Below are positions 57,701 to 63,985 of a DNA stretch of 64,000 nucleotides, in pieces; position 1 is the stretch's first letter, and every line of letters begins with the position of its first letter. Under the pieces are notes generated by a model that saw only the letters and a program-made list of their open reading frames with translations, had not been told where the DNA came from and did no database searches. The stretch is from Alviniconcha marisindica (taxonomy: Eukaryota; Mollusca; Gastropoda; Provannidae): contig JABMCL010000049.1 in assembly GCA_018857735.1 (NCBI GenBank), forward strand, positions 248,001 to 312,000. Direction: 5' to 3'. The position numbers and the translations under genes are program-made.

Positions 57701-60444
57701 CTCTGTCGGTGGATGATCTTGATAACACCATCTTTGTAAGTGCAAGCGAAGTATGAAAGAAATGCCGAGGCCTCGATGTTATAGGTGCGATTCATGGGTA
57801 GCTTGGGCCTGGCAATATCGGTCAGATGGGCGTTGTGCTGGATGGAGTTCTTATGCATCCACTTGGGGGTCTTGCAGGCCAGTTCTGGGTTGGCAGCAGA
57901 CTGGAACATGCGGTGAAGTGGCATTGTTTGCTCCAAGAGGTGCCACACTTCCACACAGCTGTAGCCCGGGCCAGCACAACACACCAACAACACATCACTG
58001 TTTTCCCGATTCAAAAAGCAAATCTTGGATACGTACATCTGAAAAACACAAACCAGAGCAAAAGATTTGTCACCTTTCGAGGCAAAATACCCATCTGATG
58101 CCTAGATACTGTGACAGTTAATTGTTTTTTTCAGTATACTATACGACCACTTTGTTTGCATAAGGTCTGGTTATTAGTAATATTACATTTACACACCTAG
58201 TTTGGATCCATATCTATCAGTGGTGCTGAAAATATAGGACTGATGAACATTCAGTGAAGTTTTGAGTCATCACTGTGACCTTGACCTTGACACAGCCATC
58301 AAATTGTTTCACAAGACACTCCAGACTAAGTTTGGATACAAAAGGTTCAGCAGTTCTGAAGATACAATCGAAATAATCAAATTATTTATTAATCAGCCTA
58401 CGCTGTGATCTTGATCTTGAACATAGCAAAACAATCTTTTTTCGTGACACTGCGACTCATGTAGCATCACTAAGTTATCGCTACAAAAGCTTAAACATTG
58501 AACTGAAGATCTGAACCTTCTGATGTGACCTTGTAAATAGCAATCTTTTCACAAGGCAGTCTGGCATATGGTAATGTACCTTTGATATTAACACTAATAA
58601 CAGTCAAGTTTTGATAATAGGAGCCCTAGCTGTGACCTTGACCTTGAAGAAAGCAACCCATTCTTTTTTTGCATAACATTCTGATGTACGGGGATTTATC
58701 ACAAAAGGTTCATCCGCTCAGAAGATATCATCTGAAGAAACAATCAAAATGTGACCTTTGCTGTGACTTTGACCTTCAACATGTCCATCCTGTATTTTCA
58801 CTGGACACTTTGGCCTATCATGATCTACCACAAATCTAAGTTTATAGGTGAATACTGGAAACTTAGAAGTAACATATAATGGCAACATAATGTTTTACAT
58901 CTCCTCAAGGCTAACGAACCCCTAATACATTTATTCTGTCCAATCATAATGAATCGGGTGAATACAGTATATAAATGATTTTTTAAATTAAATCCACCAT
59001 ATGTGACAGACTTTGCACAAAGAAGCCATTGCTAGTATGCCATACCACTGAAATTGAGAACTGTCAATCAAAACAATGGCAATGACTTCAGCCTAAATGG
59101 ATCAAACTGAGGTCAATGAACTGTTTTTGTCATATTTTCCACCTCTGTTTCCTAGAACAAGTGGTTAGTTTGTAATTGGATTTCAACATCCTGTCAACCA
59201 CACAGGGTCATCTGAGGACAACAAACTCTGTCATAAGCAAATTCACATTTCAAAACTCTTCTCATATATATAAACTTTGTCTCAAGTCAGTCCACAAAAC
59301 AAGTCCCTACACAAACAAAACATATATATATATATATATACACAATCATCAAACACAAATTTTCAAAGAGTTTGTCCCTTCAATATTACCCCTGTTAAAA
59401 GAGCACATAAGGCTAGGACATGCTGGTATTGTCAACCATTCCGTCAATTTACTAATACCAGATTAAAGAAAAGTATAAGGAATAGACAGAAACAATTAAA
59501 AAAATAAAAATGTTATATAAATGCATGGTGGCAAATACCAGCACCATGTTGCTGCAAGCTGCACAAACCATCTACCATCATCTCCCAGCAGCTCAACAAC
59601 TGCCATACAAAAAGCCTGATTCTTCACGAAAAATGTTGAAGTTTTCTGGGGGCAAAAGTTTGGAGAGTGGACCATTAGCAGGAAAATGTTGAAGTTTCCT
59701 GGGGGCAAATGTCCGGAGAGTGGACCATTAGCAGGAAAATGTTGAAGTTTCCTGGGGGCAAAAGTCCAGAGAGTGGACCATTAGCAGGAAAATGACAAGA
59801 CCGAGTTAGAGGACTTTACTCACAGATGATACTGCAAATATATCAGCTGTAGCCTTCATTTTGTCCCATCTTGATTATTGTAATTAGTTTTTAGCTGGTC
59901 TTCCTGATATCAAACTTGCAAAGCTTCAGCACATACAGAATAGTGCTGTCACACTCGTCCTTCATAAAAATGAAATGAAATGTAGCTGCTGTGTACTTGT
60001 AATTCATTTTGTGAGTTGCTCGGAAATATTTTTCGACAGTGGGTCCACTGACTGTCTATACCTATATGTTCAGTTTTTGATCAAGAGAACAGCATTTTGC
60101 ATGCATCATGTTGCCACCAGTATTATACATACAATCTGTTTTGGTTCATTAGTTTTTGTTTATGTTTTTTTGTTTTTATACATGAAGGTACACATACACA
60201 CACACGCACGCACACACACACACAAACACTGCCCCATGTGAACTGACATGTGGGGTTGAAATAGCATAACACTTGGTGGTGTTAGTCGGTACTGGCTAAA
60301 TCCCTAGTAGGACAGGCCCGTTGATCTGTGCCACAGGACTGACTAGAGTGTTTTAGCAAGCTATGTGTGCTCAAAATGGCATACTCCTTTACATGTGCAT
60401 ATTTGGGTGTGTGCATGTAGTGTGTGTGTGTGTGTGTGTGTATG

Positions 60445-60495
<51 letters not shown>

Positions 60496-60577
60496 ATGGG
60501 GGATGGAGGTGCAAGGATGTGTCTGGGCACAGATTCTGCTGTTGTAGTTGTTTTTAGCTTCTTTGGGTCTATATGAT

Positions 60578-60651
<74 letters not shown>

Positions 60652-60711
60652 TGTTTAGAGAGAGAGAGAGAGAGTTCATTTTAAAATGTTTTAGGCTAAT
60701 TTAGGTAACAT

Positions 60712-60786
<75 letters not shown>

Positions 60787-62248
60787 ATCATTTTAAAATG
60801 TTTTAGGCTAATTTAGGTAACTTATAATATACTGATTTGTTTTCAAATATTACATTCATGGATTTGTACAGCACTAATAGGTTGTAAAACTGTTGCTGTC
60901 ACAATAAAATAACTTTAAATGTTTATTTCTTATCATTACCCCTTATCATGGAATTCATAATTTACCACAGTTAACATGAAATTTATAGCTTATCCCTTAA
61001 TATGAAATTCATAGCTAATGTGGAATTCATGGATTATTCCTACGGAATTCATAGCTAATGTGAAATTTATAGCTTACCCCATAATATGGTAATGGAATTC
61101 ACAGCTAATGTGGAATTCCTAGCTTATCCCTTATTTAGTTAATATGAAAGTCACAGCTAATATGGAATTCACAGCTAATATGGAATTCATAGCTTATTCC
61201 TATGGAATTCACAGCTCATGTGGAATGTATAGCGTACCCCATAATACAGAATTCACAGCTAATGTGGAATTCTTAGCTTATCCCTTAATTAGTTAATATG
61301 GAAGTCACAGCTAATATGGAATTCATAGACACTGCTCAACCCTTTCATCTTTTAAAGCCAAACTGAAAACCATCCTCTTTTCACAGTATTTTCAATCCAA
61401 CTAATGTCAGTACCCAGTTTCTGCTACAGTCATTGTGTGTGTGTGTGTGTTTCCGTATAATACTTTATGTAAACTGTTTTGGTAGGACTGTGCTCTACAT
61501 GTGTATAGAATATCATATTTAGGTTAATATGTATCATGTGAGTGCTCAGGGCGTTGATGAGTGCATGATAAATGTACATTATTATTATTATAGCTTATCC
61601 CCATGGAATTTCCTGCTAATGTGGAATTCATAGCTTATCCATTAGTATGGAATTCACAGATAATGTGGAATTCATTGTTTATCCCTATGAAATTCACAGC
61701 TATTGTGGAATTCATAGCTTATCCCTATGGAATTCACTGCTAATGTGGAATTCATAGCTTATTCCTATGGAATTCACAGCTAATGTGGAATTCACAGTTT
61801 ATAACTATGGAATCCACAGCTAACCCATAACATAGAACACCAAACTGTCTTTCCTTCCCATGCCCTTTTTCTTCCGTAAAGCATTATAAACATGCTGTTC
61901 CCTGTGGATAAAACCAGTACATTTTCCCCATATGAACTCACAAGTTCACAATTTGTTGAACAACAAACCCACATTCTGATTATCTCTGTTGTTGTAGTCA
62001 GTCAGAGTCTTGAGGAAGAAGCTGGCACCAGGAGCACTGAAAATGTGGCAGGAGTTGTTTTCCATTTTCACAGACACATTGAAACACTGCACTGCGGACC
62101 CCACTGTCCCATCACTGGCAGCGACCATGACATCCCCTGAGGCCATGAAGGCAATGTCAGCCTGGGTCAGACGCAAATAGCCGGGCGCCAAACACTCTTT
62201 TGCCATCAGCACCTTCTGCCTCTGATCCGGCAGCAGCCCCACCGTTAT
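33816..62248 (-). CDS. MED16: Mediator complex subunit 16, partial (7 exons; N-terminus beyond the window)
   Basis: MED16 is a nuclear Mediator tail-module subunit that links sequence-specific activators to RNA polymerase II. Minus-strand exons: 62248-61973, 58038-57694, 52401-52089, 48288-48059, 41023-40897, 35443-35175 and 34247-33816. They join without frame breaks into about 663 residues. As I remember the human 877-residue protein, they match residues from about 180 to the end. The first two exons complete the WD40 propeller (TQADIAFMASGDVMVAASDG; KDGVIKIIHRQSYQ). The middle exons carry YTTFVGYDVWDVLL, and the helical segment VLQPFIQWVADFVL follows. The C-terminus ends ECIRCSACS...WEKRFVVGCLCGGHWKLRTED, where two CxxC-like cysteines resemble the vertebrate C-terminal CxxC. 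All junctions are GT/AG and the phases agree. The introns hold most of the window's VNTRs. Exon 52401-52089 carries duplications. Confidence 0.92.
34260..34697. other. MED16 intron with dispersed-repeat tail
   Basis: Nothing coding. At 34495-34560, GCCCAGTCAACCATGATGG matches the tail of the TGACCTTGACCTTGA family. Confidence 0.5.
34700..34782. repeat. (GT)n microsatellite in the MED16 last intron
   Basis: About 40 uninterrupted GT units. It is among the longest in the window. Confidence 0.97.
34783..35170. other. MED16 intron, LINE-tail-like scrap
   Basis: Begins with AATGTAATGTAAAAGAGTAT TTATAAAATGCTTACACCGA, resembling the terminal region of LINE/SINE repeats in minus orientation. The rest is unrecognised. 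Confidence 0.4.
35175..35443 (-). CDS. MED16: MED16 exon, 269 bp
   Basis: Acceptor TTTCTTGTTGCCAG and donor GTAAAG. It completes an Ala codon left by the previous exon, then reads SLHVLQPFIQWVADFVLHLL, GAALLRDVGVLSMLRDML and VVRLWGNVNPACLPTF. These align to the human QWVGDFVLYLLASLP, SMLRELMVVIRIWGL and PSCLP segments. It ends in phase 0. Confidence 0.93.
35940..36745. repeat. 74-bp minisatellite, about 10 copies
   Basis: Units of TTCCTCCACCTCTTTGTGCG, ACTGTAGACAACTGAACACT, CTGTTATAGAAATGACAGCG and ATTATTATTATAAC. Two units carry an eight-base ACTTGACA insert, showing spread of a variant. Confidence 0.95.
36745..37728. repeat. 48-bp minisatellite, about 20 copies, derived from the 74-bp unit
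   Basis: Units of CTCCCTCCATCTCTTTGATC, TAGGCAACTGAACACTGCCT and AGCTAGTA. They share CTCCATCTCTTTG and CAACTGAACACT with the adjoining 74-bp array, and the junction unit at 36720-36770 is intermediate. Subtypes (AGCTAGTA/AACTAGTA, CTCTTTG/CCCTTTG) are grouped along the array. Confidence 0.95.
37905..38602. repeat. 45-bp minisatellite, about 15 copies
   Basis: Units of TTACAACAGCAAGACTTCAG, AGAAAGGCTCTACTGTCCCA and CAAAC. They are nearly perfect, with one truncated unit at 38440-38460. A plus-strand frame of about 250 codons is open only because 45 is a multiple of three. Confidence 0.96.
38876..39480 (-). pseudogene. 5'-truncated LINE fragment (end of reverse-transcriptase ORF plus 3' tail)
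   Basis: The minus strand reads KKSDHIHPIFETLHWLPVTH, YKISTICFNAISGTAPEYLS and FFYAGLSVWNNLPQTLRHSD, then SFKAALKTLLF. These are typical of the C-terminal end of CR1/L2/Jockey-like ORF2. It ends in a tail near 38876-38900 with AACAATAAAAG. Frameshifts are present. It lies in a MED16 intron in the same orientation as the gene. Confidence 0.85.
39520..39670 (+). repeat. Dispersed repeat copy (partner at 17390-17540)
   Basis: GATTCAAACAATTTTCATTT and GGGCGGTTATAAAAGAAACA match the minus strand at 17.4-17.5 kb. Confidence 0.65.
39745..40208. repeat. 33-bp minisatellite, about 14 copies
   Basis: Units of GGCAGTGGGCGGAGGAAGGA plus TATAATCAACTAT. The minus strand stays open (ILPPPTAIVDY repeats) because 33 is a multiple of three. 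Confidence 0.96.
40230..40690. repeat. 40-bp minisatellite with truncated units, about 11 copies
   Basis: Units of GAACTTGAGCACATGCCATG plus AAAGCAGTGACCCTGTGTGT, interspersed with 19-20-bp short units. It lies about 200 bp downstream of the 127-bp MED16 exon, in the following intron. Confidence 0.96.
40897..41023 (-). CDS. MED16: MED16 exon, 127 bp
   Basis: Acceptor CTGTTTTAG and donor GTAAGC. It encodes SPMEKLTALCSMSSETDLDQ LIKSLDPDEFIVENMKREKG GQ (split for length), matching the human LTEIC...DIDKV..NL..EEFVLDM segment. It enters in phase 0 and leaves in phase 1. Confidence 0.9.
41190..41345 (+). repeat. Copy of the TGACCTTGACCTTGA dispersed repeat (head part)
   Basis: Head landmarks GTAAGTCACTGCTATAGTAT, GGTCTGTTTATTAGTAACAG and TTGGTTACAAAGATGACACT, truncated before the TGACCTTGACC block. 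Confidence 0.65.
41448..41560. repeat. 26-bp minisatellite, about 4 copies
   Basis: Units of AGACAGATAACAAAAGTGCA plus CCTGAG. They run into a segment (41540-41640) homologous to 44668-44760, so the array grew from the edge of a dispersed or duplicated sequence. Confidence 0.9.
41792..42310. repeat. Large palindrome with 200-bp arms and an internal partial duplicate
   Basis: 41792-41991 is a near-perfect reverse complement of 42111-42310. A third, partial copy (42011-42099) of the right arm starts directly after a 20-bp spacer. The arms contain part of the dispersed repeat (GATGTAATACTAAAATGTGG and its complement). Confidence 0.95.
43010..43420. repeat. About 61-bp minisatellite, 7 copies, split by a LINE fragment
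   Basis: Units of CTACCTGATACTTCTTTTTT, CATTGATAGGAGTAGTCTAC and CAGAAGTATACGTTTAAATAGT. One further unit lies at 43905-43965 on the other side of the LINE piece. Confidence 0.9.
43425..43905 (-). pseudogene. LINE reverse-transcriptase fragment inserted in the minisatellite
   Basis: The minus strand reads NLGFILDLELSMKKHVIKIC, QTAYFELKRISSIRRFLAED and YILSRLDYCNCLLMGAPNS. After a frameshift it continues KLHWLRISERIKYKVACMCF and GPAYLSELLHVYTPS. This is the classic C-terminal half of CR1/Jockey-like RT ORFs. It is truncated at both ends, without a 3' tail. The flanks TTTAAACAGTCT and TTTAAATAGTCT could be a target-site duplication but are also part of the array unit. Confidence 0.9.
44100..44345 (+). 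pseudogene. LINE ORF2 C-terminal scrap
   Basis: The plus strand reads HTLNQEFTTLPSGHCLRCPI, then CKTNRFKNSFIPVAVHLLNN. This is the LPSGRR.R.P.CKTNR...SF.P.A...LN ending common to a group of animal LINE RT proteins. It is a short fragment of a different LINE family from 43425-43905. Confidence 0.7.
44360..44518. repeat. (GT)n with GACTGTGCCACG interruptions
   Basis: GT tracts alternating with four or five GACTGTGCCACG blocks, a minisatellite growing within a microsatellite. Confidence 0.93.
44660..44850 (+). repeat. Copy of the 41.5-kb segment plus dispersed-repeat tail
   Basis: TAACAAAAGCATGCCTACAA, AGGGAAAGAACTAG and GAACTAGATCTAATAA match 41540-41640. The stretch 44796-44850 (AGTCAACCCTGACAG, AAACACATTTTGT) matches the tail of the TGACCTTGACCTTGA family. 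Confidence 0.65.
45050..45101. repeat. (CA)n microsatellite
   Basis: About 25 uninterrupted CA units. Confidence 0.97.
45102..45470. other. MED16 intron, no gene seen
   Basis: Ordinary AT-rich sequence with no domain or array. Confidence 0.4.
45472..45962. repeat. 45/48-bp GC-rich minisatellite, about 10 copies
   Basis: Units of GGTCCTGCCTGTCCTACCGT, CTCCTTGATGCTCGCTCAGA and GCGGT (45 bp), plus 48-bp variants with an extra CTT or GTT. It directly abuts the LINE ORF1 remnant on the side where ORF2 would be expected. Both unit lengths are multiples of three, so the minus strand remains open. Confidence 0.95.
46100..47370 (-). pseudogene. LINE ORF1 remnant (2A-like motif, coiled coil, RRM-like and C-terminal domains)
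   Basis: On the minus strand, in order: (1) an N-terminal piece with a hydrophobic run VLLFMFLASYLLCC followed by GDVELNPGP (47171-47145), the consensus of 2A/stop-carry-on peptides; (2) a heptad-like piece MDINHVRLKSEEIGRRCDRM... and KLKAELEKLEEF (46900-46600); (3) GRDNLRMYRIP, an RRM-type strand as in L1-like ORF1 proteins; (4) MIVKFNHWKDKMTVLSNRHF and ARRDGKVAFFKKGKLTVEPR, typical of the C-terminal domain. Frameshifts lie near 47070 and 46790. Two TGA codons near 46515 fall where CGA-to-TGA decay is likely. ORF2 is absent. It is a dead element in a MED16 intron and not a host RNA-binding gene. Confidence 0.85.
47370..48058. other. MED16 intron, possible LINE 5' region
   Basis: Could include the 5' UTR of the ORF1 element. 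Contains a GACA/GACAGA-rich tract at 47530-47580. No exon was recognised. Confidence 0.4.
48059..48288 (-). CDS. MED16: MED16 exon, 230 bp
   Basis: Acceptor TTTATTGTCCAG and donor GTGAGT. It completes a Gly codon, then reads MVESLHQHVNENFQKQTPSI QEMLRIRLLRLRVALCSIIP and LTFFSISYVLRTIVRPK (split for length). These match the human LVEKLHEEY..Q...LQQ....RIL..K..LC and IAISSTLKSLLRP segments. It ends in phase 0. Confidence 0.93.
48366..48495. repeat. G-run and C-rich tracts
   Basis: G-run at 48369-48382 and CCCC-rich sequence at 48470-48495, close to the MED16 exon acceptor side. Confidence 0.8.
48820..49447. repeat. 53-bp minisatellite, about 12 copies
   Basis: Units of CTTACACTTTATACATGTCC, TGTGGTGTTATAATTACGAC and TGCTATTATTGAT. 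Central units have ACGACT; edge units have ATTACT. Two diverged units of the same sequence lie 2.5 kb away at 51925-52060. Confidence 0.96.
49538..50069. mobile_element. Possible MITE bounded by an 11-bp inverted repeat
   Basis: GTTCTTAATTG at 49538-49548 and its exact complement CAATTAAGAAC at 50059-50069 bound 532 bp. The interior is rich in short inverted GTTCA/TGAAC phrases. A second GTTCTTAAGTGGGTGAACTT lies just outside at 49455. No transposase was seen; target duplication and class were not established. Confidence 0.35.
50070..51004. other. MED16 intron, no gene seen
   Basis: Plus-strand frames of 70-100 codons occur, but I recognise no domain and no splice-flanked exon. Confidence 0.4.
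51005..51241. mobile_element. piggyBac-like MITE, 237 bp
   Basis: It starts TTAACCCTTTCAG and ends TGAAGGGGTTAA. The terminal inverted repeat CCCYTTCA is flanked by TTAA on both sides. The TTAA target site with CCCTTT termini is the signature of the piggyBac superfamily. It has no coding capacity. Confidence 0.6.
51360..51890 (-). pseudogene. LINE 3' end with microsatellite
   Basis: The minus strand at 51745-51850 reads QWNSLPYDVRHSVSTSSFKQ followed by ALKTHLF, the end of a LINE RT ORF. The element then passes through a (GT)n tract (minus strand) and ends in ATTATTATT at 51362-51370. Confidence 0.8.
51648..51735. repeat. (CA)n microsatellite and G-run
   Basis: About 31 CA units followed by GGTGGGGGTGGGGGGGAGGG. 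It is embedded in the 3' UTR of the LINE remnant. Confidence 0.97.
52089..52401 (-). CDS. MED16: MED16 exon, 313 bp, with internal 39-bp duplication
   Basis: Acceptor TCTGTTTCAG at 52411-52402 and donor GTAAAG. It reads TLHTSSMETLDLVSSLIADH, GLVGQSQGSLCVFRVFNARD and FVVQMLEYTTFVGYDVWDVL, matching human SLALVGIDSHGKLSVLRL and VTGYDWWDILL. It enters in phase 0 and leaves in phase 1. SCVQTNTGC is present twice because 52251-52289 is repeated at 52290-52328. Upstream, an 80-bp duplication (52402-52481 region) adds a second acceptor. Confidence 0.92.
52322..52501. repeat. 80-bp tandem duplication covering the MED16 3' splice site
   Basis: CTGAAACAGACAATTGCAGA at 52402 recurs at 52482. With the exon start and branch/pyrimidine region included, the whole 80-bp segment (CAGCAATGAGGGAGGACACC...) is present twice with about four substitutions. 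Confidence 0.95.
52860..53410. repeat. Degenerate AT-rich tandem repeat
   Basis: AACTTAGAATATTTT followed by variable CAAGA/GACC-TTTC phrases recurs about ten times at 40-65-bp spacing. It is an old, diverged minisatellite. Confidence 0.7.
53621..53908. repeat. About 145-bp tandem duplication
   Basis: TGTTCTTGAACACAAACCAG...CATGCCAGGTGAGTTACTG is present twice. The second copy lacks the GACCTAGT segment. Confidence 0.95.
54310..55335. repeat. 33-bp minisatellite in two subfamilies, about 31 copies
   Basis: The left six or seven units read GGTTCTCAGCAGGGGAAACC plus TTTGACATTTAAA and are nearly identical. The remaining units read GGTTCTCAGCAGAGGAAACC plus TTTGACAGCTGAT and are diverged. The plus frame translates to GSQQRKPLTAD repeats and is interrupted by stops, so it is not a gene. 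Confidence 0.96.
55336..56575. other. MED16 intron, no gene seen
   Basis: Unrecognised AT-rich sequence. A CT tract lies at 55366-55380. I saw no exon flanked by splice signals. Confidence 0.4.
56590..56725 (-). repeat. LINE/SINE 3' end
   Basis: TTGTTGTTGTTGATTGCTTT then TATATAGTGCTGTTCTCC is, on the minus strand, a ...GCACTATATAAAAGCAATCAACAACAACAA-type terminus (split here for length), as found at the ends of several animal LINEs and SINEs. Confidence 0.55.
57053..57320. repeat. 38-bp minisatellite, about 7 copies
   Basis: Units of GAGCGACTGTATGCCTAATG plus TGGAAAACCACTATAAGA, alternating with a GGAAGGACTG subtype. Confidence 0.95.
57694..58038 (-). CDS. MED16: MED16 exon, 345 bp (WD40 region)
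   Basis: Acceptor TTTGTGTTTTTCAG and donor GTTTGT. It encodes 115 residues, from MYVSKICFLNRENSDVLLVC, VEVWHLLEQ and KTPKWMHKNS to KDGVIKIIHRQSYQ. These align to the human LKFL....VLLC, VECWSL, PTILKW and HDGSVHIVHRLSLQ segments. Phase 0 at both ends. Confidence 0.9.
58115..58865 (+). repeat. Long copy of the TGACCTTGACCTTGA dispersed repeat
   Basis: Head GTGACAGTTAATTG and GGTCTGGTTATTAGTAATAT. It then holds at least five TGTGACCTTGAYCTTGA-type blocks (58275, 58412, 58525, 58632, 58763) separated by ACAAAAGGTTCAGCAGTTCT-type blocks. Confidence 0.75.
59165..59265 (+). repeat. Dispersed repeat copy (partner at 1085-1200)
   Basis: ATTGGATTTCAACATCCTGT plus CAACCACACAGGGTCA matches the segment near 1090. 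Unclassified. Confidence 0.6.
59635..59797. repeat. 53-bp tandem repeat, 3 copies
   Basis: Units of TGTTGAAGTTTCCTGGGGGC, AAAAGTCCGGAGAGTGGACC and ATTAGCAGGAAAA. Confidence 0.95.
59798..59995 (+). pseudogene. LINE RT scrap
   Basis: The plus strand approximates ...HLDYCN.FLAGLPDIKLAKLQ HIQNSAVTLVLHK..., the conserved LDYCNSLL.G.P......LQ.VQN.AARL segment of LINE RT ORFs. Stops are present. Confidence 0.7.
60040..60360 (+). repeat. Dispersed repeat copy (partner at 23495-23815, inverted)
   Basis: Matches the 23.5-kb copy over about 300 bp including an internal CA tract. It directly follows the LINE scrap at 59798-59995. Confidence 0.75.
60415..60496. repeat. (GT)n microsatellite
   Basis: About 40 GT units with one TATGCA interruption. 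Confidence 0.97.
60579..60830. repeat. (TA)n, (GA)n and flanking 42-bp duplication
   Basis: TA tract 60580-60648, GA tract 60656-60676, then CATTTTAAAATGTTTTAGGC plus TAATTTAGGTAAC, a second GA tract 60714-60782, and a second copy of the same 33-42-bp phrase. Confidence 0.95.
60945..61820. repeat. About 40-bp GAATTC-rich minisatellite, split by a LINE tail
   Basis: Units alternate GGAATTCATAGCTTATCCCT and ATGGAATTCACAGCTAATGT with partial units. It is interrupted at 61330-61592 by a LINE 3' fragment. Confidence 0.9.
61330..61592 (+). mobile_element. LINE 3' end inserted within the minisatellite
   Basis: The plus strand starts HCSTLSSFKAKLKTILFSQYF-like (split: HCSTLSSFKAKL, KTILFSQYF), the last residues of a CR1/L2-like ORF2. 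It is followed by a 3' UTR with (GT)n and a terminal ATTATTATTATTAT. The array resumes immediately at both ends, so the insertion is 5'-truncated and post-dates the array. Confidence 0.8.
61973..62248 (-). CDS. MED16: MED16 exon, 276 bp (WD40 region), most N-terminal exon seen
   Basis: Acceptor TCGTCTGCCAG and donor GTGGGT. It encodes ITVGLLPDQRQKVLMAKECL, LTQADIAFMASGDVMVAASD and GTVGSAVQCFNVSVKMENNS. These align to the human VTVSLLKPSGQVL and LADIAFTGGGNIVVATADGSS....VQFYKV segment. It is 92 codons, phase 0 at both ends. The donor is non-optimal (AAT|GTGGGT) but gives a seamless join to the next exon. Confidence 0.88.
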
Positions 62249-62800
62249 CTGGCAGACGACACAAAAACAGACAAATATCAAGACAGTAAACTGCAAAACT
62301 GTGCAACTGGTTAGAGACTTGTTCCGTTATTCATGACAGCTGTGGCTGGTGCAATATGACGTAGGTTGGTGAAGTCAGCGTTAGTCCCGTTTTACGCCAG
62401 TCTCCTGCACTGGGAATGCAGAGTGGGTGAAACCTGAGCCCTGGTTTATTTCCCTTTCACTCACCCTTGTCACATTTCTTGTGATGAACTGACTGTCAAA
62501 GCAGAACCAGCCGGCAGCGAACTTGCAGCCAAGCGTTATTCATAAATGTGTGATTGGTTGCACGTACAGTTGTGTATATACTTTGTACATAAATGTAAGA
62601 AGAATCCTTGTTTTGCTATAGTTGAAATCACAATAATTGGTGATGGTCAGTGTAATGGTGACTGATGTTCATCATGCCAGTGATGAGAGACAGCTCTTGA
62701 GAACACAACAGTCGCTGTTACCAATAGCAATACATCACTGTAACCAGTACCACCAGTCATGGTTACTGTAACCAGCACCATCAAAACCTCTCTCTGGCTT
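62249..62800. other. MED16 intron, no exon confirmed
   Basis: I found no convincing upstream MED16 exon. The residues before ITVGLL should be supplied by exons beyond the window. Confidence 0.4.
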
Positions 62801-63660
62801 GATTCAGAGCCACTCCATTACGTCTGTCTTTTGCAGATGACACTTAACGTCAAGACTGTCCCTCCACAGAATATTCAATGTTTAATATCTTCTCCCAAAA
62901 CCCTGTCTCTTAGACACCCAGCCCTGGATGCTGGAAAACAAACTCAAATTTCACAATGACAAAATAGAGGCCCTCCTCATGTGCACATCTTCCAGGTCAG
63001 TTCCAGTCTCAAAAGCCACTCAAATCTCCGTCTGTGGCAGTGAAATATCGTTTTCCTCTTCTGCCAGAAATCCTGGATTCTACATCACACATGACATGAC
63101 TGTAGAACCGTACATAAAAAAAAGTCTCCCAATCAGCCTATCTGAACTTTACTGCACCAGTTCAATTCACCCTCTTCTTTCTGTTGACCACAAAATCCCT
63201 GGTAATTGTGTCTGCCCTTCTCCTGCACTAACTCCTCCATTCAGGTTGTCCTCAACAGTATTCAGTATCATGAGGAATACAAATGGTTCAAATCTCAGCT
63301 GCAAGACTCATACTCAAAACTCGTAAATGAAATCATACTTCAGTTCTTCTCAGAACTCTTTACTGGCTGCGTGTCTAAGTATGTATTAAGTACATGCTGT
63401 CCACATTTTGTCACTCCTTTTTCTCTGATACAGACTCTTGTTTATATGCTTGATCTTCTGTATGCATATTCTCCATCAAGACAGCTCACTCCTCCTATGA
63501 CTCAAGAAACTCTATGCATCCTGCCCATTATGACCAAAATATCTGGAAATCACTCATTTTCCTATGCTGCCTGGAGTTCTCTACCCCGTGAAATGAAGAC
63601 ACATTCAGTCAACCACTGTATTTAAAACTGCTCTGATGACCCATCTGTTTAAAGCCTACA
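62800..63660 (+). pseudogene. LINE reverse-transcriptase remnant
   Basis: The plus strand reads MLENKLKFHNDKIEALLMCT, SEISFSSSARNPGFYITHDM and LSELYCTSSIHPLLSVDHK. Further on it reads LLYAYSPSRQLTPPMTQETL and YAAWSSLPREMKTHS. These are successive pieces of the C-terminal half of a CR1/Jockey-like RT ORF with deletions, frameshifts and stops. Confidence 0.85.
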
Positions 63661-63887
63661 ATTGCTGCAAACCCTCTAGCTCTGTGTATGTGTGCGTGTG
63701 CACGTGTTTTTGATGTAGATTTTGTTGTTTGGCTTTCAATACTTTGATTTGCTTGTAATTATTGTTGTCTGTTTCCACCTGTAATGTCTAATTTAAATGT
63801 TGAACTCTTGCTTTCTGTTCAGTGCACCAAGCTCCAATTTAATGTTAAAGGTTTGCTCTTTATAAGTATTTCATTATTATTACTCTG

Positions 63888-63892
63888 TGTGT

Positions 63893-63939
<47 letters not shown>

Positions 63940-63985
63940 TGTATGTGTGTGCATGCAAGTATGTGTGTGCACATGTGCATGCAAG
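63888..63985. repeat. (GT)n-rich tract
   Basis: GT tract with TTTGTGTA, GCATGCAAGTA and ACATGTGCATGCAAGT interruptions, running nearly to the window end. Confidence 0.9.

Noticed and set aside
62440..62545. Possible additional MED16 exon on the minus strand with a good donor (GG|GTGAGTG)
   Set aside because: The translated segment (CKFAAGWFCFDSQFITRNVT) does not convincingly match the expected MED16 stretch, and the acceptor is poor.
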